DNA of 64,000 nt. Origin: Mastigias papua (taxonomy: Eukaryota; Cnidaria; Scyphozoa; Rhizostomeae; Mastigiidae). Positions within the stretch are counted from its first letter, which is position 1, and every line of letters begins with the position of its first letter. The notes under the pieces were generated by a model. The model was not told the origin of the DNA, made no database searches, and saw only the letters and a program-made list of their open reading frames with translations. A program made the translations under genes and the position numbers. This document shows, piece by piece, positions 46,363-58,341 of this stretch. Where the stretch lies: positions 4,316,868-4,380,867 of the forward strand of contig OZ025274.1 of NCBI GenBank assembly GCA_964019165.1, read 5' to 3'.

Positions 46363-47880
46363 ATTGTGATGAAGCCCCGTTTACACGATCCAACATTTCA
46401 CCCATCACTTGCAGGACTCTCATGTGCGCAGTAGAAAAGCGTAAAATTTTAGGCTCAGCATACGTTTTGTTAAATTGGTATAAAATATGGTAATTGAGTA
46501 TAAATTAGCATATTTATGATCAAGAAACTAGTTTTTCCCATATTTTGACAGTGGCAGAATAACAACAACAAATTCATAGTCATATATTATTTACCATTCT
46601 CATATTCATTCCCAGATTCTCTTATCCTTTAGCTTTTGAGTCCCCTTACTAAAAGAAATATGTGGATCGGCTTTGTTGACTGTAAGCCTATTGAGTAGCA
46701 CAGAATAGCATGAGATGTTAGAAAAAGCTGTTTCAAACAGTTTAAATTTCATGGCACTATGGCATAAAATAGCATAGATATGGCATATAAATGACAGAAA
46801 TTCCTAGAAGAATCAGTGAATTTTGGATGGGAGGCCTACACTTGACACCAATAGAACAACAGAGAGCTGCTGGCTGCCTTCACTCCACATTTGTCATTTT
46901 AGTTGCAAAACACCAAAAAATCAATGTTGGAAAGATATTGGATGACAGGTTAGATCGTTTAATTGGAGCTCCAGATATGTAATATTTGCATTGACAATTA
47001 TTTTACACAGTAGCTGTGCGTAAAGTAAAATCGCTTAATTGTTATCAGAAGTATTTTTGTGCATAAAACGGAGATGTTATCTAGCTGTTGTCTATTGAAT
47101 TAGCGTCTATTCGCTCTTTTTTAAGAACTAGATAATTTTTCCGAGGCTTGATGTTCTTAATATTTTTGACAATGTAAGTCTCGAGTGTTCTTAAATTATT
47201 TCTTATCCTTTTAAGAGTGCTCTTTGCAGACATTTGAGAAGCTACATTCGGTATACAGTTTCTTTGACATTCAACCTTTGACATTCAACCTTTGACATTC
47301 AAGGAAGTCAACCTTTGAAGATAAAGCGCGAATGCTGATGTTTATCAACAACCTCGTGTGAATTTGTTTCATAAAGAACTTTGATAGTTGGGTGCATGTG
47401 AAGATTCTTATTTGAAGCTGACCGTGTTTTAGCAGTGTTCTTATTTTTTGGCAAACCCAGCCTCAGAGTTTTGATAGTGTGGTCTTACAAAAAGAAATGT
47501 ACTCAAAAGAAATGGAGAGAGCAGAATAGCTATGGACTCGTTATCATGATCGTCATGATCATGACCATCATCATCATACCTTTCTTTTGAGTTTCAGTTT
47601 ACACTCTAATTGTTTTTAGTTTGCAGTTAAAAGGTTTTTCCAGAAATGACCAACTCCAATTACTTTTCCTATGAATGACCAACTCCAAGAAAGGGATAAA
47701 GTCCAGCTTAGAACAACCCCTGGTTTATGCTGGTTTGCGATTGATAGATAATGCAGCTAGTTTGGGTGAATTTGAGACAGTCTTACTGATTGCATGGTGA
47801 AAGTAACTGGTACAAAGTTGCGCTGGTCAGAAGTTATTTTATTTCTCTGCTGACGGGAGTTGATGTTGGATCAATCGGAG
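46363..47880 (+). other. Intergenic between SLC13-B and the hAT element
   Basis: Probably includes the SLC13-B 3' UTR. GCCCCGTTTACACGATCC just after the stop (about 46374) matches the Harbinger terminal repeat, but no partner was found. No AATAAA close to the stop was found. CAACCTTTGACATT iterates near 47272-47300. No gene recognised. Confidence 0.45.
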
Positions 47881-48645
47881 CAGTGGTGCAGCCAGGGTCG
47901 TTTCTTTTGGGGGGGTGGGGGAACAGACAAGCGAATGAAGCAAGAGAAAAGGGGAGTCCTAAAGTTGTAGCGCCAAGTGTCGAGAAGAAGCGAGAGAAGT
48001 CCGGGGCAGTGGAGAACACGGGAGGGGGGCAAAGATTACGGGGTCTGGGGCGAAAGCCCGAGGGCAAATTTTAGAGACCGCACTCCCAAAGCCCCATTGC
48101 TCTTCGAAGTTACTGGAGGCGGGCGTTCCTCTCGCACCCTAGTCCCTGCCACCAGTCCCGGGATCTGGGGGCTAAGCCCCGGGAAAATTTTTGATTTCTC
48201 CCTGTAAATCTTAGGGAAGTATCCTTTTTTCAAATAGAAACAAATCTTTCCTAGGTAGAAAGTGACAAATGAAATCAATGACACTTCAACAGATTTCGTA
48301 TTCTTTTCTTAATGAAATGATATCTCCATACATTTTTGCTACATCTTCAAAATGTTTGGCGGTAGTTATCCTCCCATACACCCCCATAGCTCAGCCATTC
48401 GGGTCCTACGGTCTGCTCCTAAAGACGTTAAGGTTTTGCCTTTCGTTTGAGCCAAAAACCGCTTCAAATGCACTTTCGAGAACACATCTTTTAGATAAAA
48501 CACCTTAAATGAAAAGGAGACGCATTTATCTGTTCAAACCTTGATAGTGCAAGCCATTTGTTTCAAGGTATTTTGTGCATTTTCAGACACCACATCTATG
48601 GTCATTGGGGCGCGATCGCTTCCTTGCCCCTTGACTACGCCACTG
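47881..48645. mobile_element. Non-autonomous hAT element (about 765 bp)
   Basis: Left end CAGTGGTGCAGCCAGGG and right end CCCCTTGACTACGCCACTG are inverted repeats of a common hAT type. Flanking 8-mers AATCGGAG and GATCACAG agree at 5 of 8 positions, consistent with a mutated duplication. The GC-rich interior has several GGGGGCTAAGCCCC-like palindromes and no transposase. Confidence 0.7.
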
Positions 48646-48903
48646 GATCACAGTTTCAAAATAAGAAATGCTTACCAACTGAAGTTTTTATAAAAGGAGT
48701 GGGTGTGGCCTTTCCTTGGAATTACAAAAGGGGTGTGACAAAAACTAAAAGCCAGCAAATTGTCGAAAAGATGAAATATAGCGTACTGTAATGTCTCATC
48801 AGTTAAGCCCTCATTTATTCATCTGTGTTAGAGCTGTGGCCGCCTACTCACACGTTTCTGATATATCGAGCTGTCGATAATAAACACGATGAATATGCTT
48901 TAA

Positions 48904-51900
48904 ATGGAGCGCATGTGCAAGGCAAGGTGGAGAATGGCTGCCCTGTTTAGCTTTGCGTGGCTAAATAAAGTGGCATTGTTGCTACTGCCTCTGATTAACC
49001 TTGTCTCATATACTCATTGTATAGGTGAGGTTATTTATGCTGTTAACTCAGGAGGCTCGTCTCATACAGACCTGAATGGGGTACACTATCAGGCCGATAA
49101 ATTGTCTGTTGGAATTTCGTCTGACTATGGGAAATCCGTACAGATAGGCCGTGTAGCACCAGCAGATCAAATCCTTTATCAAACAGAGCGCTACCATGTG
49201 GCTGACTTTGGTTACAACATTCCAATTAAACAAGAAGGTGACTTCGTTCTTGTGCTCAAATTTAGTGAAGTTTACTTTAGAGGCTCTAAGCTAAAGGTAG
49301 GTGGACCGTTGATCCTATAGCTGGGCACGCTTTCTCTTTCTCATCGATATATAAAGAGAAACGTATCTTTCATAAAGTAATTTGCAAATGCAAGAGAATA
49401 AGTAAAAATTACCAAGCCATAGCCAGATAAAACATATTTTTACCCCTGTCATTTTCTGTTTTATCCTTTCGTTCGGAAATTCTATTCTATTACTATTAAA
49501 CAAAAGCGAAAATAGGAGTGGTAGAGGCATCTAACCTAGGAACTACTCCATCGATGGACCCATCATTTAGATTAACTAGCAACGAGAAAGACCCCCCCCC
49601 CCCTGTGTTCCCAGATTCCTATGGAATGCAGCAAGAAGACAGGCCTGGCCTCTGAGAATGCAAGGGTCTAAATACTTCAACACTTCCAAGGTCCAAGTCA
49701 AGTAACATTTACATGGGAATTGACTATGCATAATCATGATAAGGCCATTATATTCTTTCATTTTCTAGTTGACAAATTCAAGACTTAAATCATTATGTTT
49801 AGTTTCTTTCTTCTTCTTACCTCTGCCACTGCCTCTGGTCCTTGATAGAAGACCATTAATATACTTAGAGCTAGTAACTTCATATACTTGGGTGACTTGC
49901 AGCTTCCAGCTATTTCCCACCTGCAATGTCCAGTTTTATGTGCAAGTGATCAGAATACTCTTAGTATATATGACATCCTTATTATTTTATTGCTTTTTTC
50001 CCAGGTTTTTGATATCCAAGTCAATCAGTTCATAGTCATTAAAGATCTAGATATCTATGATAAAGTGGGATATGGCATTGCCCATGATGAATATGTACCT
50101 TTCAGTATTAAGAAAGGCACACTTATCATCGGAAAGCACAAAGCACCATTTCCAGGGCAGCTGCATGTGGAGTTTTCTAAGGTTAGTAAATTATTACTAG
50201 CAGAGCATTAGAAGAGAAATACAGTACAGTGCAGGATTTGACTTTTGTCATTGATGGCAATGTATGTTCCAGACCTACTCATATAGACTACAATGTAGAT
50301 TTCTCAATACCATAATTCTTCAAACTGGCCCCCTTAAAAAGCCCCCCTCAAATAAGCCCCCCTCAAATAAGTCCCCCTCAAATAAGCCCCCATGCTAGAA
50401 CTTCAAATTTTTGATAAGGCTCCTGAATAAGCCCCTCCCCAGCTGAAACTGACATTTCGCCTGTTGCTTTTGTTAAACAAGAAAAAACAATTTTGAAACT
50501 AATTTTCTATGTACCATAGTTTAGCTGCCAAATGTTTGAGAGCCATGTGAAGTCTAGTTTCTCCCAACTTAATTGACCAATCATCATGCAGGATTCTGAC
50601 CACACATGCTAAAGCTAGGCCCATTCTGCATGATGACTGGTCAGTTAGGTTGGGAGAGACCAGGCCTTACAGGACTCTTAGACATTTTGCAGCTATGCTA
50701 TGTAGCATATATCAGATAATTTTGTATTCCTCTTTTGAACAAGCCCTTGAATAATACCCCATCCAAAATGCTGAAAAATGAATAAGCCCCCAGAGGGGGG
50801 CTAGTTTGAGGATCCATAGTATTGCACAAAGAGCAGGCACATATTTCACATATTAAAGTACTTTTAATCTGGCACTTATGCTATAAAACACTGTATAATG
50901 ATCAAAAAGTGAAGAAGAGTATAAGTAGCAGAATGCAATATCAAATAAAAAATATTTTTAATGTTCTAAAGAATTTTGTTCACTTTTTCTTGCAGTACTG
51001 ATAGTCTACTTCAGTGGTTCCCAACCTTATTCTATTCCTGCACTCCTAACAAGTTTTTCTTCTTGACCCTATAGCACATATTTTCCTCAAGACCATTGGA
51101 GTGTAATAAATAGATCCAGCTCCTCTCATTGGGATGGAAACTTCTCACACCCCTTGAAGTAATGTCTTGCACCCCCTAGGCATGCAACCATCCTTGGTTG
51201 GGAACCCCTGGTCTATAGTATGAGAAGTTTTTTACATCTCAAAATTAAATCTTTGGTTCACAGAACTCTAGAAATTTTAAGCATCTTGAGAGAATGAATT
51301 GGAACCCCTACTCCCATTCTCTTTATCATGGGAAAATGCAGTTATTGTCTGCAAGCCTAACAAACTCTGTCTAGCAAAACTTTGAATAAAGTTATCTTTT
51401 GTAAAGTAGAAGAATCTAAACTGTATGTCTGGAAGTTGTCACTCTATTCATATGCCATGACATACCTTTCTAGAGTTATGGGTGCATATGGAATAGGAGA
51501 GTATTGTTGAGAAATTACTGTAAAATCAGTATAGTTTTCCTCAGCTCTATAAAGTTCCATGAGAAAAGCCCTCTTCCTGCCTTACTTTGTAAATTTGTAA
51601 TAGTTTGCTGTGAGTCTGGTATGCAGTTATAGACAGAAGGATACCCAGTTTATTAATTTGGGTTCATGACAAATTAATTAAATTTTTTCTGCTATTCTAC
51701 TTCATATTTGTATAGTATAAATGTGTAATATGTAATAGAATCAGTATATATAGATTAATTCTTTATCAGAAAGGCTGTTGAAATTGGAATTTCATTTTGT
51801 TTTCAGACTTACTTTGATAACCCAAAAGTAAATGCTCTGGCTGTTTTTAAAGGCACAATAGATGGTGATTATTGTATTTTATTCAGTTATATTATTTGTG

Positions 51901-53066
51901 ATGTTATGTATTCCTTGATGCTATTGTATATTGTTTGAAATCTTGAAATTGTTTTCCTTAGTTATAGAGGTTAATTTAGCACTCTAGTAGGAAGACTGGC
52001 TTTTTGTATTGTTATAGATCCCAATAGATGTACAAACACAATATATATTTTAATGGAATATAAAACATGCAGGCACAAGACACCAAGGATTTTCTTGAGG
52101 ATACTGAGGACTGCCCCTTTTGTTAAAACCTGTTATTAGGCCGGTGAAGTTCTTAGCCAATCACTGGCTGGGAAATCTATTGCCATGAGCGGATTTGGCA
52201 ATAGATTTGCACTGTCCCACAATCAATCTGAAATGAAAATATGGTTCTGCGCATGCCCATAGATTCCCCCTGGGAATGTCAGTTACAGGTCATGAACTTT
52301 AAGGACTCTTCCCCCCAACGAGATACTTCAGACTATAAGGAAAGTGAAAGATCATAGTTGTTTTGTTATGGTCTGTGAGTGTTACACTGGAGTTACGTTT
52401 TGCACCCAACAAAGAAGTATTCAAGCAGGTTTCAGCATGTTTTAATGAGCAAAATTATATTAACTGAATGCCAGGTTAGTTGCACTATAAATTTAATATT
52501 TAACAACAGCAAACTGTTTGTTAAAGACATGATAATTAAAATATCATCCCTGGAGCCTCAAATTCGAAGTTATCATCGTACTGTACCCTTGTGTGTTCAG
52601 CATTGTATCTCAAGTGCTGTGTACTGGGCTGCTGTTCTATTCCTTCAAGTAATACGATGTTCCTTACTTGTTTATAGTTTCAATGGTCGTTCTTCTCCAT
52701 TTTCTTTACGTTTTCGAGCAGATTTGTTAAGTATGTTTCGTTAACTGTGGCTGCTTTTATCTTGTATGATTTATCTGTATCTTGTATCTTAAATCATCGT
52801 AATAACTTTTGTACAACTAACATGTTGATTCTTATATTTTCTGAACAGATATTCCAAAGTTACCTCCCTTAAATGTGCAAGAAGAGAAGGTTGAAGAGAA
52901 GGATGAAGAACCAGAAGAATCATCAGAAAAGCCAGGAAAGAAAAGGAAAACATCAGGGCCTAAGGCTACAAATCCATACGACCTCGAGGACTCCTCATTC
53001 ATATACCCTATTTTAATAGCTATTGGTATTTTCTTACCAACACTTTTATGTTTGTGCAAGTTATGA
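48904..53066 (+). CDS. MLEC: Malectin, ER diglucosyl-N-glycan lectin (4 exons)
   Basis: Exons 48904-49296, 50005-50181, 51807-51864 and 52849-53066 give 846 nt (281 aa plus stop), close to the usual 290 or so. Known role: type I ER membrane lectin that binds Glc2-N-glycans on new glycoproteins and works with ribophorin I in quality control. Seen: a hydrophobic signal peptide after a basic N-terminus (in-frame ATGs at 48904, 48913 and 48934; the first is used, but the last gives the cleanest signal). The malectin domain begins YAVNSGG and has SDYG, DQILYQTERY, FGYNIPI and FVLVLKFSEVYF, then KDLDIYDKVG, HDEYVPFSIKKG and YFDNPKVNAL. An acidic then basic linker (EEKVEEKDEEPEESSEKPGK) follows, then a C-terminal membrane helix and a short CKL tail. 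MITEs sit in intron 2. Confidence 0.96.
50315..50813. mobile_element. TIR element with CCCCC-rich ends, intron 2 of MLEC
   Basis: Left end CTTCAAACTGGCCCCC is inverted at the right (GGGGGGCTAGTTTGAG). CCATA flanks both sides (50310-50314 and 50814-50818), a possible 5-bp target duplication. The left part has AAATAAGCCCCCCTC tandem units. A family P hairpin MITE is nested at 50523-50694. Superfamily unknown. Confidence 0.7.
50523..50694. mobile_element. Hairpin MITE, family P, copy 3, nested
   Basis: AGCTGCCAAATGTTTGAGAG at the left is mirrored at the right by CTCTTAGACATTTTGCAGCT. The interior has GACCAATCATCATGCAGGAT and its inverted counterpart GCATGATGACTGGTC. Related to copies at 36865 and 38769 but clearly diverged. 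Confidence 0.75.
51012..51210. mobile_element. hAT MITE (199 bp), intron 2 of MLEC
   Basis: Left end CAGTGGTTCCCAACC and right end GGTTGGGAACCCCTG are the classic hAT inverted repeats. Flanking 8-mers GTCTACTT and GTCTATAG share the first five bases, a decayed target duplication. Confidence 0.88.
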
Positions 53067-53201
53067 AGGAAACATATCTGGGATCTTGTTGCATTGTGAT
53101 TCCGCTTCGGATGTATTCGGTAGAAGTTAAGCAAAAACAAGTATTTATTTAGGCTTTCAGTTGGGGCATACTGTATTTCAGCTGATATGGCCTGTAGCTG
53201 G

Positions 53202-53207
53202 AATAAA
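53202..53207 (+). terminator. Poly(A) signal AATAAA, MLEC
   Basis: First AATAAA after the malectin stop, 136 bp downstream, giving a short 3' UTR. Confidence 0.6.
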
Positions 53208-55279
53208 TCTAATACACCCGAGTTGTGAGTCTTTGCTACAGTACTATTTCTTATGCACCGTAGACTGTTGTCTAGAGCAGGTACCTTCCAGTTGGTGTAT
53301 GGCAGTGTCTTATTGAACTCGTTTAATTTGGCAGGATAGGATATAGAAACCAGATGGCGTTTTAAGGAATTATTATCTACTTCAAAGCGAATGAAGTAGA
53401 CCTGTAGCTTGAAAAGAACACACGGGGATGCAGCTACTTAAAGCTCTCTGCACCAGGTGTCTTTTCAGCTACAATGATATTGACCAACCGAGATCATTTA
53501 TTGAAAGGCATACAGATCTTAATATAAGTGAATGTGGAGCCATGGTACACAAATTGTTCTGCCTGATGTGTATTGAATGTAAACGTTTACGACTTTTGTA
53601 GCAATGGTTCTTTGACAGTCTGAATCGTGACATTTGAAATTGGCACATCGAAAGATACTGCTTTACATCCATTGGAAGAGCAATACTATGAGATCCTTTG
53701 TTTTATTGTCCATGCAGTGCACCATTTTCGTCGTAAACTATACCAAAATTACGCACTCCAACAGCTTATTGATAGTATGTTTACTTTGTATAATGGATGA
53801 TAGATCCTTGTGGTATTTCTATGTTCAGGCTGGATTTTTAGGAAAACTGAGAATAAAGTGTTCTGTGCATCTCTATCTTTAAGATCTATCGGAATTTAGC
53901 AGATAAATGTAGGTCACATTGTGAACGAGAATTGTGTTATACTGCCTTACCCCCTCACCGTAAGCTGCATTTTATACCAGATTTTCCTTGTCCATAATGC
54001 GCTAAACTATTTTCTCCATACCCTCTCCTCTCTTTTTATTTTTTTGACAGTGCTTCCAAGTTGTTGCCGAATAATTGGCTTCAGGCTACTCTCTATTTGT
54101 TTCCAGGGACATAGGAACCACCATGCATTGGCGGGACTTCCCCCCAATGTTTGCCTATGTGGAAAAATGCCCCCAAAGTATTTAAATAGGACCCTAGCAA
54201 AAATTACCGAGTGTCCTTCTTCATTTATTTCGAAATAAGTCAATTTTTCTTACATTCCATGGCAATCTACCTTTACCTTCCCAATTTGCAATATATATAT
54301 TAGTATAACATGGGACTTTGGTGCGCGTAGGTGTAGCTCCTGAAATGTAGGGTGTTGCATGACTGTCCTTCGACTTTTCCGCCTTTCAAGAGCCCCCTAC
54401 GTGTCTGCTTAGTATCCATATAAAACCTACCTACAAGGCCGGTTACGTTCCTATCTCTCCCTTCGAGCTCTGGAACGCTCTTCCAGACTTAACCAGCACT
54501 CGACCTATCAACACTCGCTTTTTTAATAATAAATACAAGTATATAAGAAACACGAGACTCAAATAAGGCAAAATTTGTGAAAAATTTAAGAAACACAGGC
54601 AGGCTCAGCTTCAGAAGCAAACTTGAGAGAACCTTTTTGCACGAAAATTCAATATTCGCTTGGAAACTAATATACAGAATATTACATTCTTGTCTCACAG
54701 TTCCTCATCTTGGTGGTTGTTGCTATTGGAAGTTTCAAGAAGTTCAAGAAACAAGTAAGGCTGAATTTGACAAAATAGAAACATCCAGGGGGCTGAAAGC
54801 AGAAAGTATATTTCTTTTAATGAAAAAACGTCGGAGACCCAAACAAAAGAACAGAATAAATTAGCAAGTTCGAATGATCTTGAGTAAAATTCACAACTCG
54901 AGTTGACAATTGACCAGACCTCGATTCTTGGATTGACAACTGTCCTGGAAAAGGGGTTAGAACATGAATGAGTGCAAACATGGGTCAGTTGTAATGTAGT
55001 GGCTAGAATTTTCTTGCTGAAGAAACTTTTCTTTATTCTCATTTTCCTTTTAGTCTACTTCTAGAAAGTTCTTCCAAATCTATTAACTTTCGTTTCCAAC
55101 AGCAGTTACCTTTTTACCGCGTCAAGAAAAACAGCAAATCAAGTTTAGAATAAATCCGTTAATGAACTCTGTAAATTTTTACATTCGCAATGGAAGGTAC
55201 CCTTCGTTGGTCTCATCAGTGCTTCGACAGGTAACTCGACCGCACCCCAAAAATTGGACATAGAACATGGGCATGGACA
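53208..55279 (+). other. Intergenic between MLEC and the LINE relic
   Basis: No gene recognised. Around 54460-54560 the plus strand reads PFELWNALPDL followed by basic residues and a stop, resembling the C-terminal end of a LINE ORF2, but it is short and uncertain. Confidence 0.4.
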
Positions 55280-56230
55280 ATGAACTCATTTTCATTTCAT
55301 TTCAAAATTTTGAAAATTCCATTACTATTAACAATTAACATGTTACAATGATACAAATATAAAATAATGCACTAATAAAATATAACGCGAAATATTGTCT
55401 AATCTGCAGAGGTAATGGAATTTCTTACAGGAAGCCGGCCCAGTAGTCCGAAAACTAACGAGAGGAAAGCTCCACTCCCTAAATAAGAGGTATTACTTTG
55501 ATCAATAGCAGTGTATGTACTTTTTCTAACAAATTTTTCTAGAATTATAAAGAAGTTAGATATGTCTTTAAAGCTGCTTTTTAAATTAAAATTTAGACGG
55601 TGAATGTCTTAACTCTTCTGGAAGATCATTCCACATTTTGCTGCCATATAATGGATGGACTTCAAATCATATTGAAGTCTATTTTAGGAATGCTTTGTAC
55701 GATAGTTGTGAATGTATGAGGCCCAAGTAAAGAAATCATGAAAGCACATAGAAGTTATTTTGTTGACAGATTGAAATACCAAACCAAGTATTTTGAGTCG
55801 AAATATGTTTTGCAGTCTCAGAAGTATGAGAGCTTTAAATATTGGAAGTGTGTGAGATCTGGGCTGTTCATGTGAGATGGCTCTAAGGGCCTTTGCAACT
55901 AAAATATTGGTTCAATATATAAAGCAGATGTTTGGTCCCATACAATAATGCCATAGAGTAGAAAGGACATAAATAATGAATTATAAGCATTTATCAAGGT
56001 ATCAGTCGGAAGCAAGTCTCCAATTTTGAAGGGAATGCCACAGGTTCTTGCCAGTTTCTTAAACAGTTCAGACAGATGGAATTTTCAATTTAGATTTTCA
56101 TCAAGAAGCAGTCCCAAAAAGTTTACTCTCCATACTTTGAGGAGTTTATAATAGTTCCTATTTTCAATAAACTCTCTATCTGAATAATAGTTTCACATTA
56201 AGTCTGTCTATAGTGGTAAATAACTTTTTA
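55280..56230 (-). pseudogene. LINE reverse transcriptase C-terminal half, decayed
   Basis: Minus-strand segments with FLGLLLDENLN near 56115, TDTLINAYNSLFMSFLLYGI near 56000, then a block near 55640 with GSKMWNDLPEELRHSP. This is the order of a LINE ORF2 after the RT palm. Stops and frame changes occur throughout. It ends about 130 bp upstream of the PEX11G start codon. Confidence 0.75.
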
Positions 56231-56357
56231 GCCAATTTTAACTGCTAGTATACGTATCATTATTTCGACCAAAGTCCTACTGGTCCGATCAACAACAACA
56301 ACAAAAATCACACAGCAGCAACAACTAAATTATCAAAGCAGGTACATCAAAATAAAG

Positions 56358-57596
56358 ATGGAGTCGAGGACGCGAGAGAAGAGCTCCCTTCAACAATTTG
56401 TATCCTACCTAGAGAGCTATAGAGGAAGAGATAAAATAATAAGGTTGTGCAACTATGCACTCTATTTTGCGAGTGGCTTGCTAGAGAGGACTAGCGGTAG
56501 TGATGTAAACACTGGCAAGTTGGCTGCAGAGCTTTCCAATCTACGAGTTATGCTACGGCTACTGGACGACCTGGCAATGCTTCAGTATACACTCTCGTAT
56601 GGTACAGGGTCTTCAGTCGTAAGTATTGTGCTATGATCTTAAAGGTATTGATTTGAGTTGGTTTTGGTATTATATGAAACAGGTAATAAGGAAACCAAGA
56701 AAAACTGTATGCTTGAATTTAGAACAAGTACCTGAACAAATATCATTATTATGGAACAAATATCATTATTATGGAACAAATATCATTATTATGTCATTTT
56801 CAGGAGAAAGACCTGATCTGCAGAGTTTTTCAAGTTATTCAAAACTGCTTCGATCAGCTTTATTACCCTGTGGAACATATAGCTTGGGCACGTGATGTGG
56901 GAATATTGAAGGGAACTTCGACCAAACTATGGACCATTGGAAGTTTTTGCTGGGTTATATCATTGTCGCTAGGAGTCCTCGTGCATTTACGAAAGCTGTT
57001 GTTGTTGAGGAAGCAGAATAAAGCAAATGCTCAAAACAAGTCAAAGTAAAAATGCTATCTGTATTTCAAATAATTTTGATTTCTATTTCTCATTTATTTT
57101 CTTGTACTATGTGTGGAAAAACCCGTTGTTTAAGAAAATCATCCTGCATGAATGTGATACCAAATTATGGCAAGTACTGCTGTAATAAAGAAATGTGTAA
57201 TGTTTTCTTTGGCAGTTTAAGTTGACTATATGGAGCTAGAGAAAGCAGCAAGGGTAGGTAGATATTTTGACACCATGAGAGATACATAATACAAAATACA
57301 ATTATCAATTATATAGGAGCCTCAATCATTTATCTTTGGCCTTGTGGTATTAGAAGACTGTTAGTACTAATTTATCTTCCAGGTATGAAGGAACTTGTGA
57401 AAGTTCTATCAGTGAAGAGAGCAGAAAGAAATACATTCATTTGAGCATTGGCCTCATTGGCAACTTAGCAGATTTGATGAATGGAATTCATTGGCTGCCA
57501 AGTGGAATTTTGTGGGCTTCAAAGCTACCACCAGAGTTAGTTGGCCTGTTTGGCATAATTTCAACTTTGTGTTCCATCCATGGATCTATTGCATAA
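56358..57596 (+). CDS. PEX11G: Peroxisomal membrane protein PEX11-gamma (3 exons)
   Basis: Exons 56358-56618, 56804-57045 and 57383-57596 give 717 nt (238 aa plus stop); human PEX11G is of similar length. Known role: PEX11 proteins insert in the peroxisome membrane and drive elongation and division. Seen: near the N-terminus YLESYRGRDKIIRLCNYALY, the amphipathic helix region typical of PEX11, followed by LSNLRVMLRLLDDLAML. Exon 2 has HIAWARDVGIL and a hydrophobic segment (FCWVISLSLGVLVHLRKL) followed by a basic loop. Exon 3 has HLSIGLIGNLADLMNGIHWL and a final Gly-rich hydrophobic helix (LVGLFGIISTLCSIHG). If intron 2 is retained, a TAA at once truncates the protein after the first membrane segment. 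Confidence 0.93.
56734..56793. repeat. 20-bp tandem repeat (x3) next to the PEX11G exon 2 acceptor
   Basis: Three perfect units of GAACAAATATCATTATTATG fill most of the 60 bp before the acceptor TCATTTTCAG (56802-56803 AG). It lies where branch point and polypyrimidine signals are expected. Confidence 0.95.
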
Positions 57597-57646
57597 CTCT
57601 ACCTTAGCAAGGCAGCTTTCATTGATAACTATTTGGCCATGCTGTA

Positions 57647-57652
57647 AATAAA
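57647..57652 (+). terminator. Poly(A) signal AATAAA, PEX11G
   Basis: First AATAAA after the PEX11G stop, 51 bp downstream. Confidence 0.55.
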
Positions 57653-58341
57653 CTGGTGAACAATTTCCAACTTATTTAGAAGGTATGACTTGAGTGGAGA
57701 TCTAGAGGTCTACCATAAGCAAACAAAATGATGTGACAAGATGCATTGGACAAAGCTGGTGCATTACCCTTTGAGCAACAGAAAGAAACTTGACATTATC
57801 ACAATATGGATACAACAACTAGACTATTTTCAGTTTCCTTTTTCATAGCTTTACATATCCAGATAGCATACTGCTATTTGCTGGAATTTATACTCATGCT
57901 GCAGCAATCCTTTGGAGAGACATACACAAACCATTCAATATAGATTGAATTGCTTCCAATCAGATCATACTGGTGCCTCACCATGCCATAGTACAAAATC
58001 AGCTTGTAGGAAATTTATCATACATGTACATTTATAAAAAATTTATACTCATTTGAGGTTCCTACTTGGCAAATATAGAATCTTTGTGAAAGTATGAAAG
58101 TTGCCTGCATGCATGTACTGTCCAATAGAAGTGAATCCACTTCAGTGGGGGGGGGGGGGTAGATTTTTGTCTCTTCCCTGTTGTAGCAGGCTAGGCTGAG
58201 CTAAGGTTGTTGGATCATATTGCCCCTACACAGGAGCTAATGGTAGACAGGCTATACAATAAAAAAATAAGCTTATTACAGTTGTTTGTGGGCGATGTTG
58301 CACTTCTCAAGACTCCTCTTAAACAACCCATTTGCAGCTCT
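57653..58341 (+). other. Intergenic between PEX11G and the minus-strand HTH gene
   Basis: The two genes converge here, so it should hold both 3' ends. A G13 run lies near 58147. No clear poly(A) signal for the minus-strand gene was found. Confidence 0.45.

Noticed and set aside
46791..46982. 63-codon plus-strand frame downstream of SLC13-B
   Set aside because: Looks random; no motif, no splice context and no conserved composition.
47790..48074. Plus-strand frame of 94 codons, Gly/Arg/Lys-rich
   Set aside because: Lies across the GC-rich hAT element; no family signature and shadowed by frames on the other strand.
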